Notes: generated from the sequence alone by a model not told the origin. A DNA stretch of 64,000 nt from Viscum album (GCA_963277665.1 CAUJRU010000136.1:62001-126000); one strand, 5' to 3'. Positions 11,930 to 26,639 are shown, counted from the stretch's first letter. A program made the numbers and translations.

Positions 11930-14714
11930 TGTTCTTATGGGTATCCAAATTATTTAGATCCTTAAAAAAACATAAATACCTCAAACAATCCTCCAAAAAA
12001 TGCATCCTAATCTCCAATGTTGTCTAAAAGATGACTTCGATACTAAATGTGACAGCTTGAGACCCACACTATTGAATTCAGTGATAAAAATGTGCAATTT
12101 ATTTATTTTATAAAAACATATACTGATATATATATCATATTTTATACACCCATGGATATTTTTTCAAGGTTCAAGAGGATTAAGAATTACCCTTACAACA
12201 AATGAGATTCTTATATAAAAAAATTATCTATAAAAAAAAATCATCTTCACTCTACATATATCCATAAATAAGACTAAACACATTTGAAATATCTAGTAAA
12301 CCAAAAAAATATTTTAAATATATAGGTGATAATAAAATTACTCTCTAAAGGGTTAAAGAAATAGTGGTAAAAATAATATTTTTATAAATACTAAAAAAGT
12401 ATTTAAAAATATATATTTTTTATATCAAATACAAGAACCTTGATATTATATTTTTTTAGAAATATAAATCAATGTATTAGATGATGATTCTATAAGAAAT
12501 ACAGTTCAAAATATTTAGACAAAAACATATCACTTTTAAAATATAAAAAAACATTTAAAATTAATATGGATTTCTCATTGAAAATATTAAATGTTTATGT
12601 TGAAAATAATAACTTTATTATGAAATATAATGATAGTTAGAAAACATTACAAAATCCAAGAGGGAGAAAGTATCAATTATTTTTGGAAAATTTACACTTG
12701 AGGTCATTGGTTCACTCCCTATTCTTTATCATCACATCTGATACACCAATGATTTTTTAAGTAAAACATTTTCCATAGAATTCATTTCTAATTATAATTC
12801 CATTAAAACTACCTTTTAAAAACATTTATTTATTTTTTTCTATAAAATAATATAAATAAATATTATCATATATTTCAATAATGAAAATTCATACATTTCA
12901 AATAAATCCTTTCACTCAAATGAAATATATAGAAATAATTTGTGAAAAAATAACATAAAAAATGATGTTATAAACATTAGTTGAATTTAAATTACAACTA
13001 CAGTGTGTGACCATACCCATTATCAAGAATACCATTTTTAAATTGGTAAAGAATATTTCAGACATAAAATGGTAATTAATTTTTATACAATAATACAATC
13101 ATATAAAATTTTATGTAAATATATTGAAAATAAACACTTATAGAAATAATATTTGAATTAAGAAAACTTCTCCCATGGCTAGGGTTTTAGAAGATAATAT
13201 TTAGTTTAGGAAAAATAAATTCCCATATAATAATGGGTTTTGAAGAATACAGAAATAAAATATTTTCCTTTATATATGGTATTATAAAAACAAGAAATAA
13301 GAGTATAAATATATAAATTCGTCTCTATGTGAATTTTTTTTCAACAATCATATATTTAATAAAATAATTTACCCTTACTTGTGGTTTTTTATAATAAAAG
13401 AGTAGATGATGAAGAATAATATTCTATTATATAGAATCAAATTTTTTAGAAATAAAACAAAAAATAATAATAAAATTATATATTTTCATATAAAATTATG
13501 AATATAGAGGATTTCTTGATTGTATAAAAAAACTATAAAAAATAATCCCCATTCCTTTTACTGGAAATTTCAAAAATATCACTCTCTTATAAGTTAACCG
13601 CCAAAATCATAAGAATTTTAATTTGGTATTGAATGTTTTATGTAGAAAAGTGAATGTATTAAATTTATGTCTTTATTTATATAGTATTGTGAAGGTATTG
13701 TAGCCTTTCTTTGGGGTATTTCTGATATCCTCTTTATCTATAATATAATTACTTTTTAAATTGTAAACCCAATATCATCAACACATGTGGCTACTGTGTT
13801 TGTATTTTAATATTAATATATACATATAAAATCATGAATCATGTATTCCTTATGTTTGGATATAAAATTAGATATCCTATATAGAAAAATTATATTTGAA
13901 TTTATTTATTTATTTTTATTTTAAATATGTTTCAGTTGGTTCCAAAAAGTAAATAATCCATAATTCTCCATAACCATTTCTATGATGGAGAGCATGATCA
14001 GATGACTTTTAATAATTATTTAATACTCAAACAAGTGTATATAAATTGGATTATAATATTATAATTCTTTTTGAGTATAGGTAAGTGGTTTCAAATAATA
14101 TTCCCCTCTAAAAATCATAATTTCAGTTCTGTTAATATGTTAATTCAACCATATATATATATATAAGTATATCATCACTAAAACTTCATAGAATGGATGA
14201 TAATAATGGTTTTGGGACAGAATACATTTGGAATTATCTTAAATTTATCGATTTGATCTGGATAACCCTTAAGAAGCATATATATATGTTCATATAAACA
14301 TGTATTACACATTGATATTCTCACCATAGAAAGTTGTAAAACATCACTAGACTCTCTGAATGCCAATTATCATGAAGTTTATATGATAATTACCAAACCT
14401 CAAAAATTAATTTATATATTTACATGCATACATACAAACATACATATATATATATATTATAATCCTTGGGAAGAATAAATATAAAAGTAATTGGGTGTCT
14501 AGTTTTATCATGTGAGGAATGATATAATATTTAGTAATAAAAATGACATTGATCTTACCCATATTTAGTCATGTGTGAAAAAAATAAGGCATTGAATATG
14601 ATAGGAAGAATGAGAAGATTATTTTGAGGGATTACATTTGGAATGAGGTTAAATATGTTCATATTAAATGATCAGACAATTAAGATGTGATTGATCTGAT
14701 GAAATTGTTGTAAA

Positions 14715-14728
14715 CATATGATTTCAAA
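14715..14728. repeat. Left target-site duplication of the insertion
   Basis: CATATGATTTCAAA, identical to 15322-15335 on the other side of the insertion. Confidence 0.75.
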
Positions 14729-15321
14729 ACTGGTTGGAGGAGAATTTCCGGGTCGCTGTAGGAGTACTGTAGCATTTACTGTTCGGTACTGTAGCAGCCA
14801 GAACTATTCACCCAATTTGGGCCTTCGAGCCACCGGTTTGGGCCTACTAGTCTCCAGGGCCTTCGGGTCATCAAAGGCCTTCGGGCCACAGGGCCTTCGG
14901 CTCACGTAGACCATGGAGTAGCCCAGTTCACACAGAACATGACCCTGTAGAGGATAAGAGCAACATGAGTAGTAGCCACCAGATGCAGAGCTAACCGGAT
15001 TAGAAGAATGAGAGGGTATGGCAGCCACCATCGGGATGAGGCATCGTGCAGCTTTGCACGAGGCAATGCTAGCCGATCAGCAATGCAAGGTGGGGAGATA
15101 AGTGATCATTGAAATAGAAAGCTTGGGAGGGGTAGTTCAAGTGGGCTTGGCCTACAGGTCATGTATTGGGCATAGTATGCCTCTAGGCCTTCGTTTCATG
15201 GATTGTGGGTTTGTCGGGCCTTGTGGCTTGGGCCTACGGGTCATGTACGAGTTCCCCTTAAACCCTTAAAAGGTGGATTATCCATAATAAAATTTAAAAA
15301 AAGTCCTTCCGGCCATTTAGG
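14729..15321. mobile_element. Unclassified ~593-bp GC-richer insertion
   Basis: A sharp island of GC- and CpG-rich sequence inside AT-rich DNA. It is flanked by a perfect 14-bp direct repeat, CATATGATTTCAAA (14715-14728 and 15322-15335), which looks like a target-site duplication. The duplicated neighbour (copy A) has a related empty site near 10760, TTATGATTTTAAACCC. Inside, a GGCCTTCGGGCC-like word recurs about eight times, and GTACTGTAGCA/TACTGTTCGG words occur near the left end. There are no long ORFs, TG…CA ends or clear poly(A) tail. The 14-bp duplication suggests a retroposed (SINE- or LINE-derived) sequence rather than an LTR or hAT element, but class is undetermined. Confidence 0.7.
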
Positions 15322-15335
15322 CATATGATTTCAAA
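15322..15335. repeat. Right target-site duplication of the insertion
   Basis: CATATGATTTCAAA, identical to 14715-14728. Confidence 0.75.
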
Positions 15336-15699
15336 TAGGTTAATAGTTCCCTAAAATGTGTGTCCTACATTGAAAAGTAAATGGGTCAAGAAATCTCATA
15401 TATTTAAACCTCTTATGATCACTACTTAAGATAAGTAAATGTGGAATCACATGGAAAACAAGAACACTAAACCATCACATATATTATTCAACTAGCATCG
15501 TGGCAATAAAACACATGCACACACATGCGTTCCCTTTGCTGGTTCTATGTTCTCTCACCTATGTATCCATAAATGCCATATAGTAAAACATAATCACATC
15601 CCATAAAACTTATGAAGGAATAAAACTTTCCACTTATGGTCTAAATGGGTTGACAAAATTTTCCACTTGTGATGTGTTTTCACTACTCCTTGGCTGGCC

Positions 15700-18189
15700 A
15701 ATGGGTTGGATATATTTTAACACATAAGTGAATATTAATGTAATTTTTACATAAAAAACAATTAATATAATATTATTATAAATTTGTATTCAATTTTGTA
15801 ATATTAAATATTTATATTTTTGAAATATATATAGTATATTTACTAACCATTTTATGTTAAGGTCAAATTATCATGTTTTTCACCAAAGGGTTTTATATAA
15901 TTTCACATATCATAATCTCAAAATCATAAAATAATTAAATAATTTTATTAAATAAATGTTATTAAATACGTTTTTACAAAAAACAGTCAATATAATTAAC
16001 TTAAATGTAAAATTTATTAGATATTTTCAAGAGAAATTAGTATTTATAATTTATAATTAATATATTGGATCATATAACGAATGAGCATATATTTTATCGT
16101 TTTAATAATAAAAATTTATAAAATATTAATATACATAAACTAAAAAAGAATTTATATATGTGAATAAAATAATAATCCATATAAAATAATTGAAAACTAA
16201 CATTTTTATAATTCGAATATTTTATCTTAATTTATAATAAAAATTTAAAAGATTTTAATTTCATGTAAAATCATACCATCATTCATTTTAATTACAAAAA
16301 AACCATTTGATAATCATTCATTTAAATGAAATATATTTTTAAATTATTTTAATTTAATAATTTTTAAAATAAATTATCACAAAATATCATATTAAACACA
16401 TAAACAAAATCAGTTCCATGATTTATATAAAATTATGGATTAAAATCCATTTTCATTTGATGAATTATAAAACACTAAATTCCCAAATGGATAAAAAATT
16501 AAATAATCATTCAATGAAAATGAAAACTTATTTAGAATAAATCATAATATATAACATTACTGATAGTTAAAATTTAATTTCATGCCTCTTCTATTAAAAG
16601 AATATTCATTTTAATATTTTTTAAAAAGGTCATAACTAACTCATTTGAGAAAATGATAAAAAATATTTTCATGACAACCATATAAATGAAAGTAAAAAAT
16701 GTTTTAAAAATACTTTATAAAATCATAATAATATATTAATAACATTAATTTAATATTATAGTTAATAACAATATGGATGAAGAATAAATTAAATGCATAA
16801 TAATTTTTAAATAAGGTTTTAAGAAGAAAACTCACACATTACGTTTGATTTGTGATGTACATTGTATAGATTGATTGTAATAAAATTATATTGATTCATA
16901 AATTTAATTGGAACCATTTTATTTTTTATTCCCTTGAAATATACCATATCATTTTTTATATTTCTTTCAATTTGATTAAGTTCATGTCGATCATTTTGTG
17001 GAAATTCAATCCATAATATCTAAAAAAAATTTGTATGTCAAACATTGTAAACTGGGTCATAATTTCAACATATATAGATTATTAATTATGAAATAATTAC
17101 TATTTTTAAATAAAAGATTCCATTTTATATCTATCATTGAAATTAGTACATGAAGATTAATCATATCACTTTGTGGAGGTTGTAGTCCACAGGTACACAC
17201 AAGAAATGTTTTCATTTTAAAACTAATTGAAAGTAATATATTAATTAATAGAATATCTTTATAGAATAAAATTTATTTCATGAATATAATATATATTATT
17301 AAAATATATAAAACTAAAATACCATGTTATACAAGGATGAAAAATGAAACACAAAGCTTAATGGTGGTGGTATTCTTCATGTAAAAATGGTAATTTTTTT
17401 CATTTCCCATAGGATATAAAGGGTGATGGAAATAGATCTAACATAAAAAGTAAAAATTTATTATATTAGAGAAATTTATTTTATTCTATCTCAATGGTTA
17501 GGATAGGTTTTAAGAAGTTATAATAAATAATAAATATGAAACAACTCTGATAATATTTATACCTATAATTTGGAAAACCGCATTTCATTAACAACAATAG
17601 CTTTTTATGTTGATATTATGTTGAAACCAAAACCTGTTGGTCATGTGTAGTAATATTTTAAAGGAATTTTTATAGATCTATGTTGATATAAATTGATCAT
17701 GTGTTGTTTAAAATTTTGGATAGAAGGTTTCATTTTATATATGAAGAGTGTGTTACTCTAATAAATATCATAAATATTTAAATATTTTAAATTTATTAAT
17801 AATGGTAAAATGGAACAAAATAAACACAACTTAGTATATAAGGTTATAATGGTCAAAATACTATCATCCAAAGTGAATTAATAATTTTTTTGTCTTACAA
17901 ATTACTTTTTACCTCAATTAATTATTTTTTCATTTTATCTGGGTAAGTAAATTTTAGTGTTTTAATTATTCATTTTGAAATGATGAAAATAACCAAATTA
18001 ATAAATATTAACTATAAAATTAAAATTATGAAATCCATATCAATGAACCAATATAAATTAGTGATATAAAATAATTTAAATATAAGTGTAAAAAATGAAA
18101 TGAATATATTTTTTATGCCATAAAATGATTTTATAAAAAAATATAATGTTAATTAATATATATTAAATTATGTAATTTTTACTAAATGG
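15700..18189. other. AT-rich stretch, possible third copy start
   Basis: No gene. The first ~600 bases may be the beginning of a third copy of the 3.9-kb duplication: a block near 16240-16310 aligns with 11700-11770. I could not follow the match further. The reverse transcriptase expected downstream of the copia integrase (below 18190 on the minus strand) was looked for here and not recognised. Confidence 0.4.
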
Positions 18190-20660
18190 GGATGATTTTT
18201 TACAGGGACTACTTTTTGGTGAAAATTTGTATTCAATAGAATTATCACAACAAGAAGTTTCTAACACATAATTTTTAAATTATTTACCAGGATCACATAG
18301 AATAGTCATCAAGGGGAGGTTGTCGCATTTTTAACTATGGAAGAATAGTTTTAAAATAACTAGAGTCTTAATATTTTCATGTTATTAAATATTCTCATGT
18401 GAATAAATTTTTGTCATCAAATAAAACACATAAATAATAAAACCCACAAATACTTATAGTTTTTGTATGACCAAATAAGACAATGTGAACTAAATATAAA
18501 GCATCAGAAGTTGAAACTTTACTAATAGATTTAAAACATGACTTATGTTTCTTAGAATATTGAAAAGGATCAGAAAAAGTAAATGTATCAAAAATATGAT
18601 AAGGTAATTATTCAACAAGTCAGTTATTATTCAATATGGATAATTCTTTAAGATTTAAGTGTCCTAAACTTTTACTTCATAACAAAAATTGATCATCCAT
18701 TGCACTAAGGGAATATAAGGTTTGGCTCCTAAAGTATCCTATGTTTAGTGTGTAAGCATTTTCATGATGTTTGGAAGAAAGAATAAATTTATCTTGGAAC
18801 TATATACAATACAATTTTCATTCATAAATTTCACAAGTTAACCTTCATCACATAATTAAATTATGATTATAAGGATGTGATTAAGTCCTGAAAAATAGAG
18901 CATTTGAAATTAAATCATTTCCAAGAAGTAAAATGTTAGTTATACCAATTATTTACCCTTGAGCATTATCTCTGAAAGGTACTGTGAAACCATTTATCAT
19001 GACTATATTCTGAAAGAAATAATTATTTCCCTTCATATTTCTAAATTAAACAATATTTATATACCAAATATTTTTTTCATTTTTACTTTCTATTTCTTAC
19101 TTAAAACAAAAAATATTAGTTTTTTTGAACCCAAAACCTTCATGTCTTTAGTATTATTATAAAATATTATTTTAGGTACCCACATTTGTTAAAATTTATT
19201 ATTTTGGGAAAATATAAATTACTTTGAAGAATATTATTTTCAAAAACTATGATACAAAACTATTTTTAATTAAACATTTTCCTTATTGTTTCCACTACTT
19301 TGAAATTTTACACAAAATGGTTCACATTTAGGAACAAAATAGTTATTATTAAATAATTTCTTTTATTTTTGAAACCCATTCTTGAATCATTACCATGAGG
19401 ATTAATTTTTAATTTTTTTTTCAATGGTTCCCATACTATTGATAAATATATAAAAACATTTCTTAAAATGAGATATTTTATAAATTAATTTCACAATAAT
19501 TTTATTATAAAAAAAATATTATATTTAGAAATATTTTTTTGTAAATAATTTTTCTTATAAAAAATATTTTTCATGTTCTTTAAAAAAATTATTTTTCAAC
19601 TATAACCATATCAAAATCATTAGAAAGGTATGATATTATATGAGTAAAATTATTTTTTCATTAATATTATTTAGCATTTTTTTCTATGGAATTATCATGT
19701 TTCTTATAGAATTCACAATTCTCATTTTCTAATAATTTGGAAAATTTTGATACCCCTTCATAACTAGGTAATGTATTATACTCTTCCAATGAGGATGATT
19801 ATTCATCAGATGGTGTATAATTTTTCCCATAATGATAGTTTTACTTAAATATATATTATTAATAGATTCAGTAGTGTGTAAATTACCCATTAGACATTTA
19901 TTTACCATTGGTAATTTTCTAAAAAGAAAAACGTTCCTCTATTTGGGAAAGTTATTATCAGAATAATTTTAAGAATAATCTCATCCAATGGTACTTTTTA
20001 TGTTATAAGAATTAATAATTTCCTTGATTTTAGACCTATAATACCCCTTGGAATTTCTATTTTAATTTCTTTCCATACAATATTTCCTTTTGAACTTAAG
20101 AAAAATTAGGTCAGTTTTATTCTACCTTATTTCATTAAAAACTCATAACATAAAAAAACAATTCAATCACTTTTTTCTATTTAACCCTTTTTATATCTAT
20201 ATTGAAAATAATTATTTTCCATTATATTTGTCATTATAATGTTAATATAACTCAAATAATTCATAGAATTTTATTATAAAATAGAATCTAATTGAACGAA
20301 AAATTTCTTTTTCATCAAATATTTCATTGTTTTCTGAAGATATTGTCTTTTAGTAAGTACATTAATCATTTTTGAGAATCAAACTCTGCCATTTTTCTTT
20401 TTATTTTTTCCATTAACTCTCTCCAATATCCATTTATATTATATTATAGTTTCATTCATATATTCAATGGTATTGTTAATAATCTTTATTGTATCATAAA
20501 AATAACTTCAAATAAATTTCCACTCATTAAGAATTATAAAAATAACATTTTCAGAAAATATATTACCACATATGAATTTTTTTCCAAGAGATAGTAAAAT
20601 ATTGATAATAGTTACAAAACATTGGTGAATCTATGAAAATGTTTGAATAGATAGAAAATA
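18190..20660 (-). pseudogene. Dead Ty1/copia (SIRE/Maximus-type) gag-protease-integrase
   Basis: A heavily decayed copia polyprotein read from right to left, with many stops and frameshifts. In order: a gag segment near 20490-20640 with FVTIINILLSLGKKF, matching the IINSLKSLGK gag motif; a lysine-rich stretch near 20380-20450; a decayed CCHC knuckle possibly near 19980-20030; a VPK-type linker near 19130-19180; a protease segment with VPFRDNAQG and IIGITNI near 18950-19000; the GAG-pre-integrase motif GHLNLKELSILNNN near 18640-18690; and the integrase with KKHKSCFKS and LFGHTKTISICGFYY near 18440-18580. The integrase continues with SDPGK and NSIEYKFSPKSS to about 18190. The DLFGPTRT-like and VSTS words point to the SIRE/Maximus lineage. 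RT and RNase H were not found; they are lost or decayed. LTRs were not identified. Confidence 0.75.
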
Positions 20661-23600
20661 AGTTTCATGATAATCAGCATGATGCATAAATCTTGTTGTT
20701 TCAAAAACCTTGGAAGTACCCAAATGTTTTATTTAAAAGTTTCTCCTAATACTATTATCATAATCACAATATGAAATATGACTATAGAAATTACTTTTCA
20801 TATAACCAAATAATGTATTTTTTAACCTGTAGTTCAATTGATATTTTAGCTTACTAGAATTTGTAAAATAAAAAACTTATTTCATAGGAATTCTGTACAT
20901 CCTAATAAGCATTAAAAAATTATCAACTATAGTGTCAATAAAAATAGTTTAAATTTTATCTCTCAAATACTCATATTAATTCGCATAAAAAATTATGGTC
21001 ATTTAGGATTTATATTATAAATAAATTAAAAATTAATAACTTCCATCCTAATAATAATAACTCTTTTTCTACAAACATAATAGGGTATTAAAATTATACA
21101 CAAGAAGTTTTTAATGAAAGTAATAATCTTATAGTTTATAGAAGATGTAAGAAACTAATCTTTTATATAATCCATAGAACATACTAAGATAAAAATTGTT
21201 AGATCGTAAGAGTATATATTGGATTAAAATAGTTGGGATGAATTATAGTATAATATTTAAACAAAACAATAACACAAATCATTTTTATGTAATATGATCA
21301 GACTCAAACTTAATTTGAAGATCAAATTATTAGTATCAAACTCAATGATTTTATGACTATATCAAATTATTTTTTAACCGTTATCATAAATAGACCAATT
21401 AAATAAAAGATAATAATGATTTGTAAAACAATATTTTTATATTAATACGATCATCTGAATAAGTACTTGTATAAACATAAAGTACAATATCTAATTAATG
21501 TATGAATTCCATACAATCTATATTAAATGATTTCACATTTTAAATATATTTGTGATTTTATTTAGAAACCCCAACTAATAGTATCCATAGTTTAATAAAC
21601 AATGAAATGTCTTTCATTATTTACTTGGAAATCCCTTGATATAATGAAAAAAAACATCTCTCTCTCTCTCTCCATATCCTCAGAGTCCATCCATATGAGA
21701 ATCGAATCCTATCATCCTAGACCCTAAGGCCCTCAATTGGATGGATACTATTCACCATCACACTATAGTTTGACTCCATCTATCGTTATAATGATCAGAT
21801 ATAGAATACAAATGAAAATATTCTTTAGGAATCAACAATATAAAGTTTTCATTAGAAAGAAACCTATTTAATGTACTATAAAGACTTGAATAAGATGTTC
21901 ATGAAATGTAATCTCTATAATAAAAGACTTAAAAAAATCTAAAAAAACTCTTCGAATTATATTCTATTTTTAAGAAACACTCCAATTTTCATTGTTTTTG
22001 AGTTTGTTGTAATTTACTCAGATATAATCCACTTGATTGACAAGCTATAATAGAGTTCTCAACACCATTTTGTTTAGCCCCATTACGATAATATATTTTA
22101 CTACATAATATATGAACAAAGACAAAATATTTTGATTATAAGGTTCAGATAGTCTGATGGACTTCTTTATTGTCAATATGATAAAAATTATAAAGATCAG
22201 TATGATGTACATGTACCATTGTCAGCCTAATATTCATGATTTTTTCAATATGATATAGAAAACATGGTTATAATCGTCATTTAGAATAAATTATAGTGTG
22301 AATAATCATACTCATATTGATCCTGTGGATCATATTTATGAATTATATGTTTGTATTGTTAATTAATTAGATATATTTATTTTTTAGGAAAAAATAATGT
22401 TTTCTATAAAAACATACTAAATCACTAGAGATATAAAATATCTATAAACAATGTTTTAATATTTTTTTGTGATTTCCAAAAATAAAGGAATAGAAAGTAA
22501 TAATTAAGAAATATAAATCAATATAATACCAATTTCAAAAGTTCATAATTTATAATAAGAAAAAAACAGAATACATCATCACAAATTGGAAATCCCATAG
22601 AAAATAAAAACTCATGTGATTTATAATTAGTTGAAAATAATATTGAATAACACAATAATCTTCCGGAATATAGGAATCAAGTTAAAAAAACTTACATAAA
22701 ATTAACTTACTAAAAGTTATGATTTTAAATCATTGAATAAAATTAATTTTTTATAGGTAAGAGGGAAAATACAATCATTATAAATCTACCAAAAATATGT
22801 AAATAGTCATTTGGAATAATACTGATAAAATAGATACTGATTTAGAATTACATATATTTAGTTAATATATATTTTTATTTACATCCCAATATTGTAAATT
22901 TTTAATTATAGGTAATTTATTTCAAAAAAATAAATGATGTTTTGATATAAGTAAATAATTCAAATTATTTTTTGAAAAAAAAACCATTTCCATGAATTTT
23001 TTGATACAATATTTTAATAATATAATTTCATCATGCTCTGTTGTCTTTGTAATGGATAAAATATTTTTTTAGAGTCACTATACTCATTTTATAAGATTAA
23101 TTGTATTATTTTATGGGGATTTATACATCCCATTTGAAATATTATCTAGAAAATAGACTTGTGTAAACATGACATGTCACCTTAAAGGGCTCACCATATG
23201 GCATCAATAAAAAAGATAAAAAAATCATGTATCATGTATAATTGAAAAGTGTTAAATAATAGTGTGTGTTGAATAGGATAATGGGTACATATAGAAAATA
23301 TAAAATTCCATGGGAATAAAACATAGTCTTGACCAATGTTAAAAACCCTATATAAATGTTAATATTTATCACTATCATCCCATAAAACTATGAAGGAAAT
23401 GAAAACATTGGGAATACAAAGATATATATGACTCTCATCCCTTTACATGTATCATACAAAAAAATATACAAAATACAGAAGGAAAAAATAGTGTAAGAAT
23501 TAATACTCAGTAGGATAAAACAATGAATCATTACAATATATATAATAATTAAACAATTATAAATAACATAAAAAATTTTATAAATAAATTTTTATTTGAA

Positions 23601-26146
23601 AACACATAACATAAAACATCCAATGGTATTTCCATTCAATATATTTTATATTCAAATAAAAATTAATAATAAATTTTAAAATGAATGAAAATATAGTTAG
23701 AAATAATCAATGTATTTAAAAATCATAATATAACTAGATGGGTATAAAAAATAGGACACATAAATGAAATAAAGTTCATGTAATATTATTGGGATTTTTT
23801 TGTGAAACTAATAAATGGTATATGCAATGAATAGTTAGAAGACACATATTGAATCAATGTTGTTTTCAATTTGTATAGAATTATATCAATATCACAACCA
23901 TATATCCACACCAATGGTTCCCAAATGTTCTCATGTTCTATTTTGCCACAAAAAATATACAATAATCCATGATTTTTTTAAATATTCTGATATGGGATGA
24001 GTCACTACTCTAAAGATTGAAAACCCATTTTAGAGTAAAAATATATATGAAACATTTTATGAATTTTTTTTTAAAAAATGAAACAAAAAACACTTAAAAA
24101 ACCATTTCACAAGAAACTTAAGATATATTTTAATCAAACAACCATAATATAATTATAATAAATGATTTTCATAATCTAAATCAAAATAAATTTATAAGTA
24201 ACTTTGTAAATAATATGATGGAAACATTGAATAGATAAACCACCTTAATGATCAATAGAAACATTGTTTCCTTTAAACATGGTGATCTATAGGGTAGGGA
24301 TTTAGTCTTCAAGTCCATAAATTTACAAGGGGAAAATTAAAAAGGAAGTAGAACTCCATACATTAATATTGGTTGACAAATGAACTTCCAAGATCCCTTC
24401 CTAGAACCAGACATGTCTAAAATCTAAAACCAATGGGATAGAAGATTCAATTTAATAAGGGAACATGAATTAAAGATATTCTATAAAATCTTCCATTAAT
24501 TGTGAGAAATACTTGTGTAACCTCCCCCAACATGATCATATTTGAAAATGAATTTTTAAAATAATGATAATTGCATCTTCCATAACCTGGACATACCCCC
24601 CGACCATGGTGGAATCTCCCATAGAAATTGGACACTCCCTATCCATGAGATCCATGTTTATTAGTCATTTCCATAAGATTAATAATGATCATTTTGATAA
24701 CTTTAATCTCTGGTGTATTAAGAGACCACTAGTGTGATCCACCATAGGATATGCACATACATGGTAGTTTTATTAGGGAATTATAACATAAGAAATATAT
24801 TATAAAAATTCAACCACACTCACCACTATGGTCCTTTCTATTTTTCAATCTAATTCCCAAAAACATCATTTTAAGCCATGATGAAACTATGATTTTTAAA
24901 AAACTAAAAGAAAAAAATGAAACTCTATAATTGATTGAAAACAATTGATTGTTAATAATATATCAACCACAATATATTTATTCCCTATAATGTTATCATG
25001 ATTCTAGACATGTGTAATTAAAATACCACTATTGTCTCATAATGAATTTCTACTCCCACGTACCATGGATATCCCACTTAAACTGCCACAATCACTCTCA
25101 TTCAAGGCATACAGACTCATTTAATAAGAACCTATTTCTTAATTTATAATCTTTATATTCATTAAATCTTATTTTTTTTTACAAATATTATATATATTAG
25201 AGATATTTAATGATATATTTGATATTGGAATTTTCAATGATTTTTAATGAAAATATTATCAAATACATAATGGTTTTTATTTTCTCAACACCATTTAATT
25301 ATTAAATAACCATTGCTGATGAACATGATTTTTATTGGGAATTTAATTTTTTTAAATGAAGTTATATTTTTGATGAATTTATTTAATCATAAAAATATGA
25401 CATTTAAATTAATTTACATCCTATAATATTGGATATTTTCATTCATATCAATATTATTTTTTTGCACAACTTTTTCTATTTATTATGATAATGTTTAATA
25501 TGTATAATATTTTATACCCTTTATTTTTTTTTCTTTTCAAAAGTATTATTTAAAAGTTTTTTATTGTGGTGTATTTTTCTCTAAAACTACCTAAACAACA
25601 AAAAATAAGATTTAATTTAAAACTCACCTATTTTTTATCATCCAATCAAAAATTACCAACATGAGCTTTAAATCATTTCTAGATTTAGTTAATAGTGATT
25701 TTTTTTAATAATTTTTTTCAAAAAATATTCTCATTACATTTTATAAAGTAATTATTTAAATGATACTCATAACATTATCTTTTTATGAAAATGAATAATT
25801 TTTTAAAATATTCATCTCACGACATAAATTTTATTTTCATCTCTATCTCTGAATTATTTTTATAGTATAGGGTATTATTAATGATCAACCTCTAATTGCA
25901 CTTATGATATAATTATTTTAGAGATTTAAATCTTGAATTATTTTATATATCTATTGATTTACTTTTGTATGGATCTATTTGAAAATGTTATAATTTTTTT
26001 TGTTTTTTTAAAAGATATATTTTATTACTAATTTAATTTTGAACACATATGTATTATTGAAAATATTTTATTTTTTTTGTCCTATATATCTCTCTTCTAA
26101 ATTTATAATGTTTATAACCCTTGATCCAAATTCAATACACATTAGG
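20661..26146. other. AT-rich stretch without genes
   Basis: No coding region or RNA gene supported. Only short open frames occur (for example 24447-24635, minus), none with motifs. A small (TC)8 microsatellite sits at 21657-21672. GpC and CpG are both very scarce: I counted about 6 GpC in 23101-24780. Confidence 0.6.
21657..21672 (+). repeat. (TC)8 microsatellite
   Basis: Eight uninterrupted TC units. Confidence 0.9.
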
Positions 26147-26620
26147 TTATCCCAAGTATAGAGGTTATATGCAAGCTTATCCTAATACTGAAGGGTTCAC
26201 AATAGTTTATCACAATCTGAAAAGGTATATTTATATTTATCTTGTTCCCAATGTGCACATGTGTGGTCCTCCTAATCCCAAAATGGTTAATTTTGGGTTA
26301 CTCCATGATCAAAGGGTTCGTAGGAGGTTATCCCAATCGAATAAGGTATGGTAAAGGATTTAAAAACACTATGATATGTGGGAGTTCATCCCACATAGAG
26401 GTGTACATGAGTAGTTATCCCATGACAAAGGATACTCAAGTTGTTATCCAATGCAAAAAATAAATATATTAGTGGTTAGATCAAGACTAGATATAGTGTA
26501 TGGAGGGTTATTTGTAGAAAAAAATGGTATATTGTTGTTTATTCTAATCCCACTATATTATGGGATGGTCGATATCCTATTTCATTATGTGAGGACATTA
26601 TTGATAGTTAATCCTCTCAC
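26147..26620 (+). repeat. Degenerate 30-bp minisatellite, about 15-16 units
   Basis: Units start with TTATCCCAA-like words, followed by an AAGGGT-like and a GTACATGTG-like word. Starts were read at 26147, 26177, 26207, 26237, 26267, 26298, 26328, ~26359, 26385, 26415 and 26444: ten steps, most of exactly 30 bp. Weaker units continue to about 26620. Three overlapping small open frames here (26121-26354, 26242-26463, 26451-26759) are a by-product of a period divisible by three. The same repeat recurs at 34278-34486. Confidence 0.75.
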
Positions 26621-26639
26621 ATTTTCCATCTCAAATCTA

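Larger units (their letters stand above)
11930..15700. repeat. Copy B of the ~3.9-kb tandem duplication, carrying an insertion
   Basis: Counterpart of 7990-11150. The offset between copies is a steady 3.91-3.95 kb up to about 14728. It jumps to about 4.54 kb for landmarks beyond 15336, exactly as expected if a ~0.6-kb insertion (14729-15321) occurred in copy B only. No gene is supported. Confidence 0.6.
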
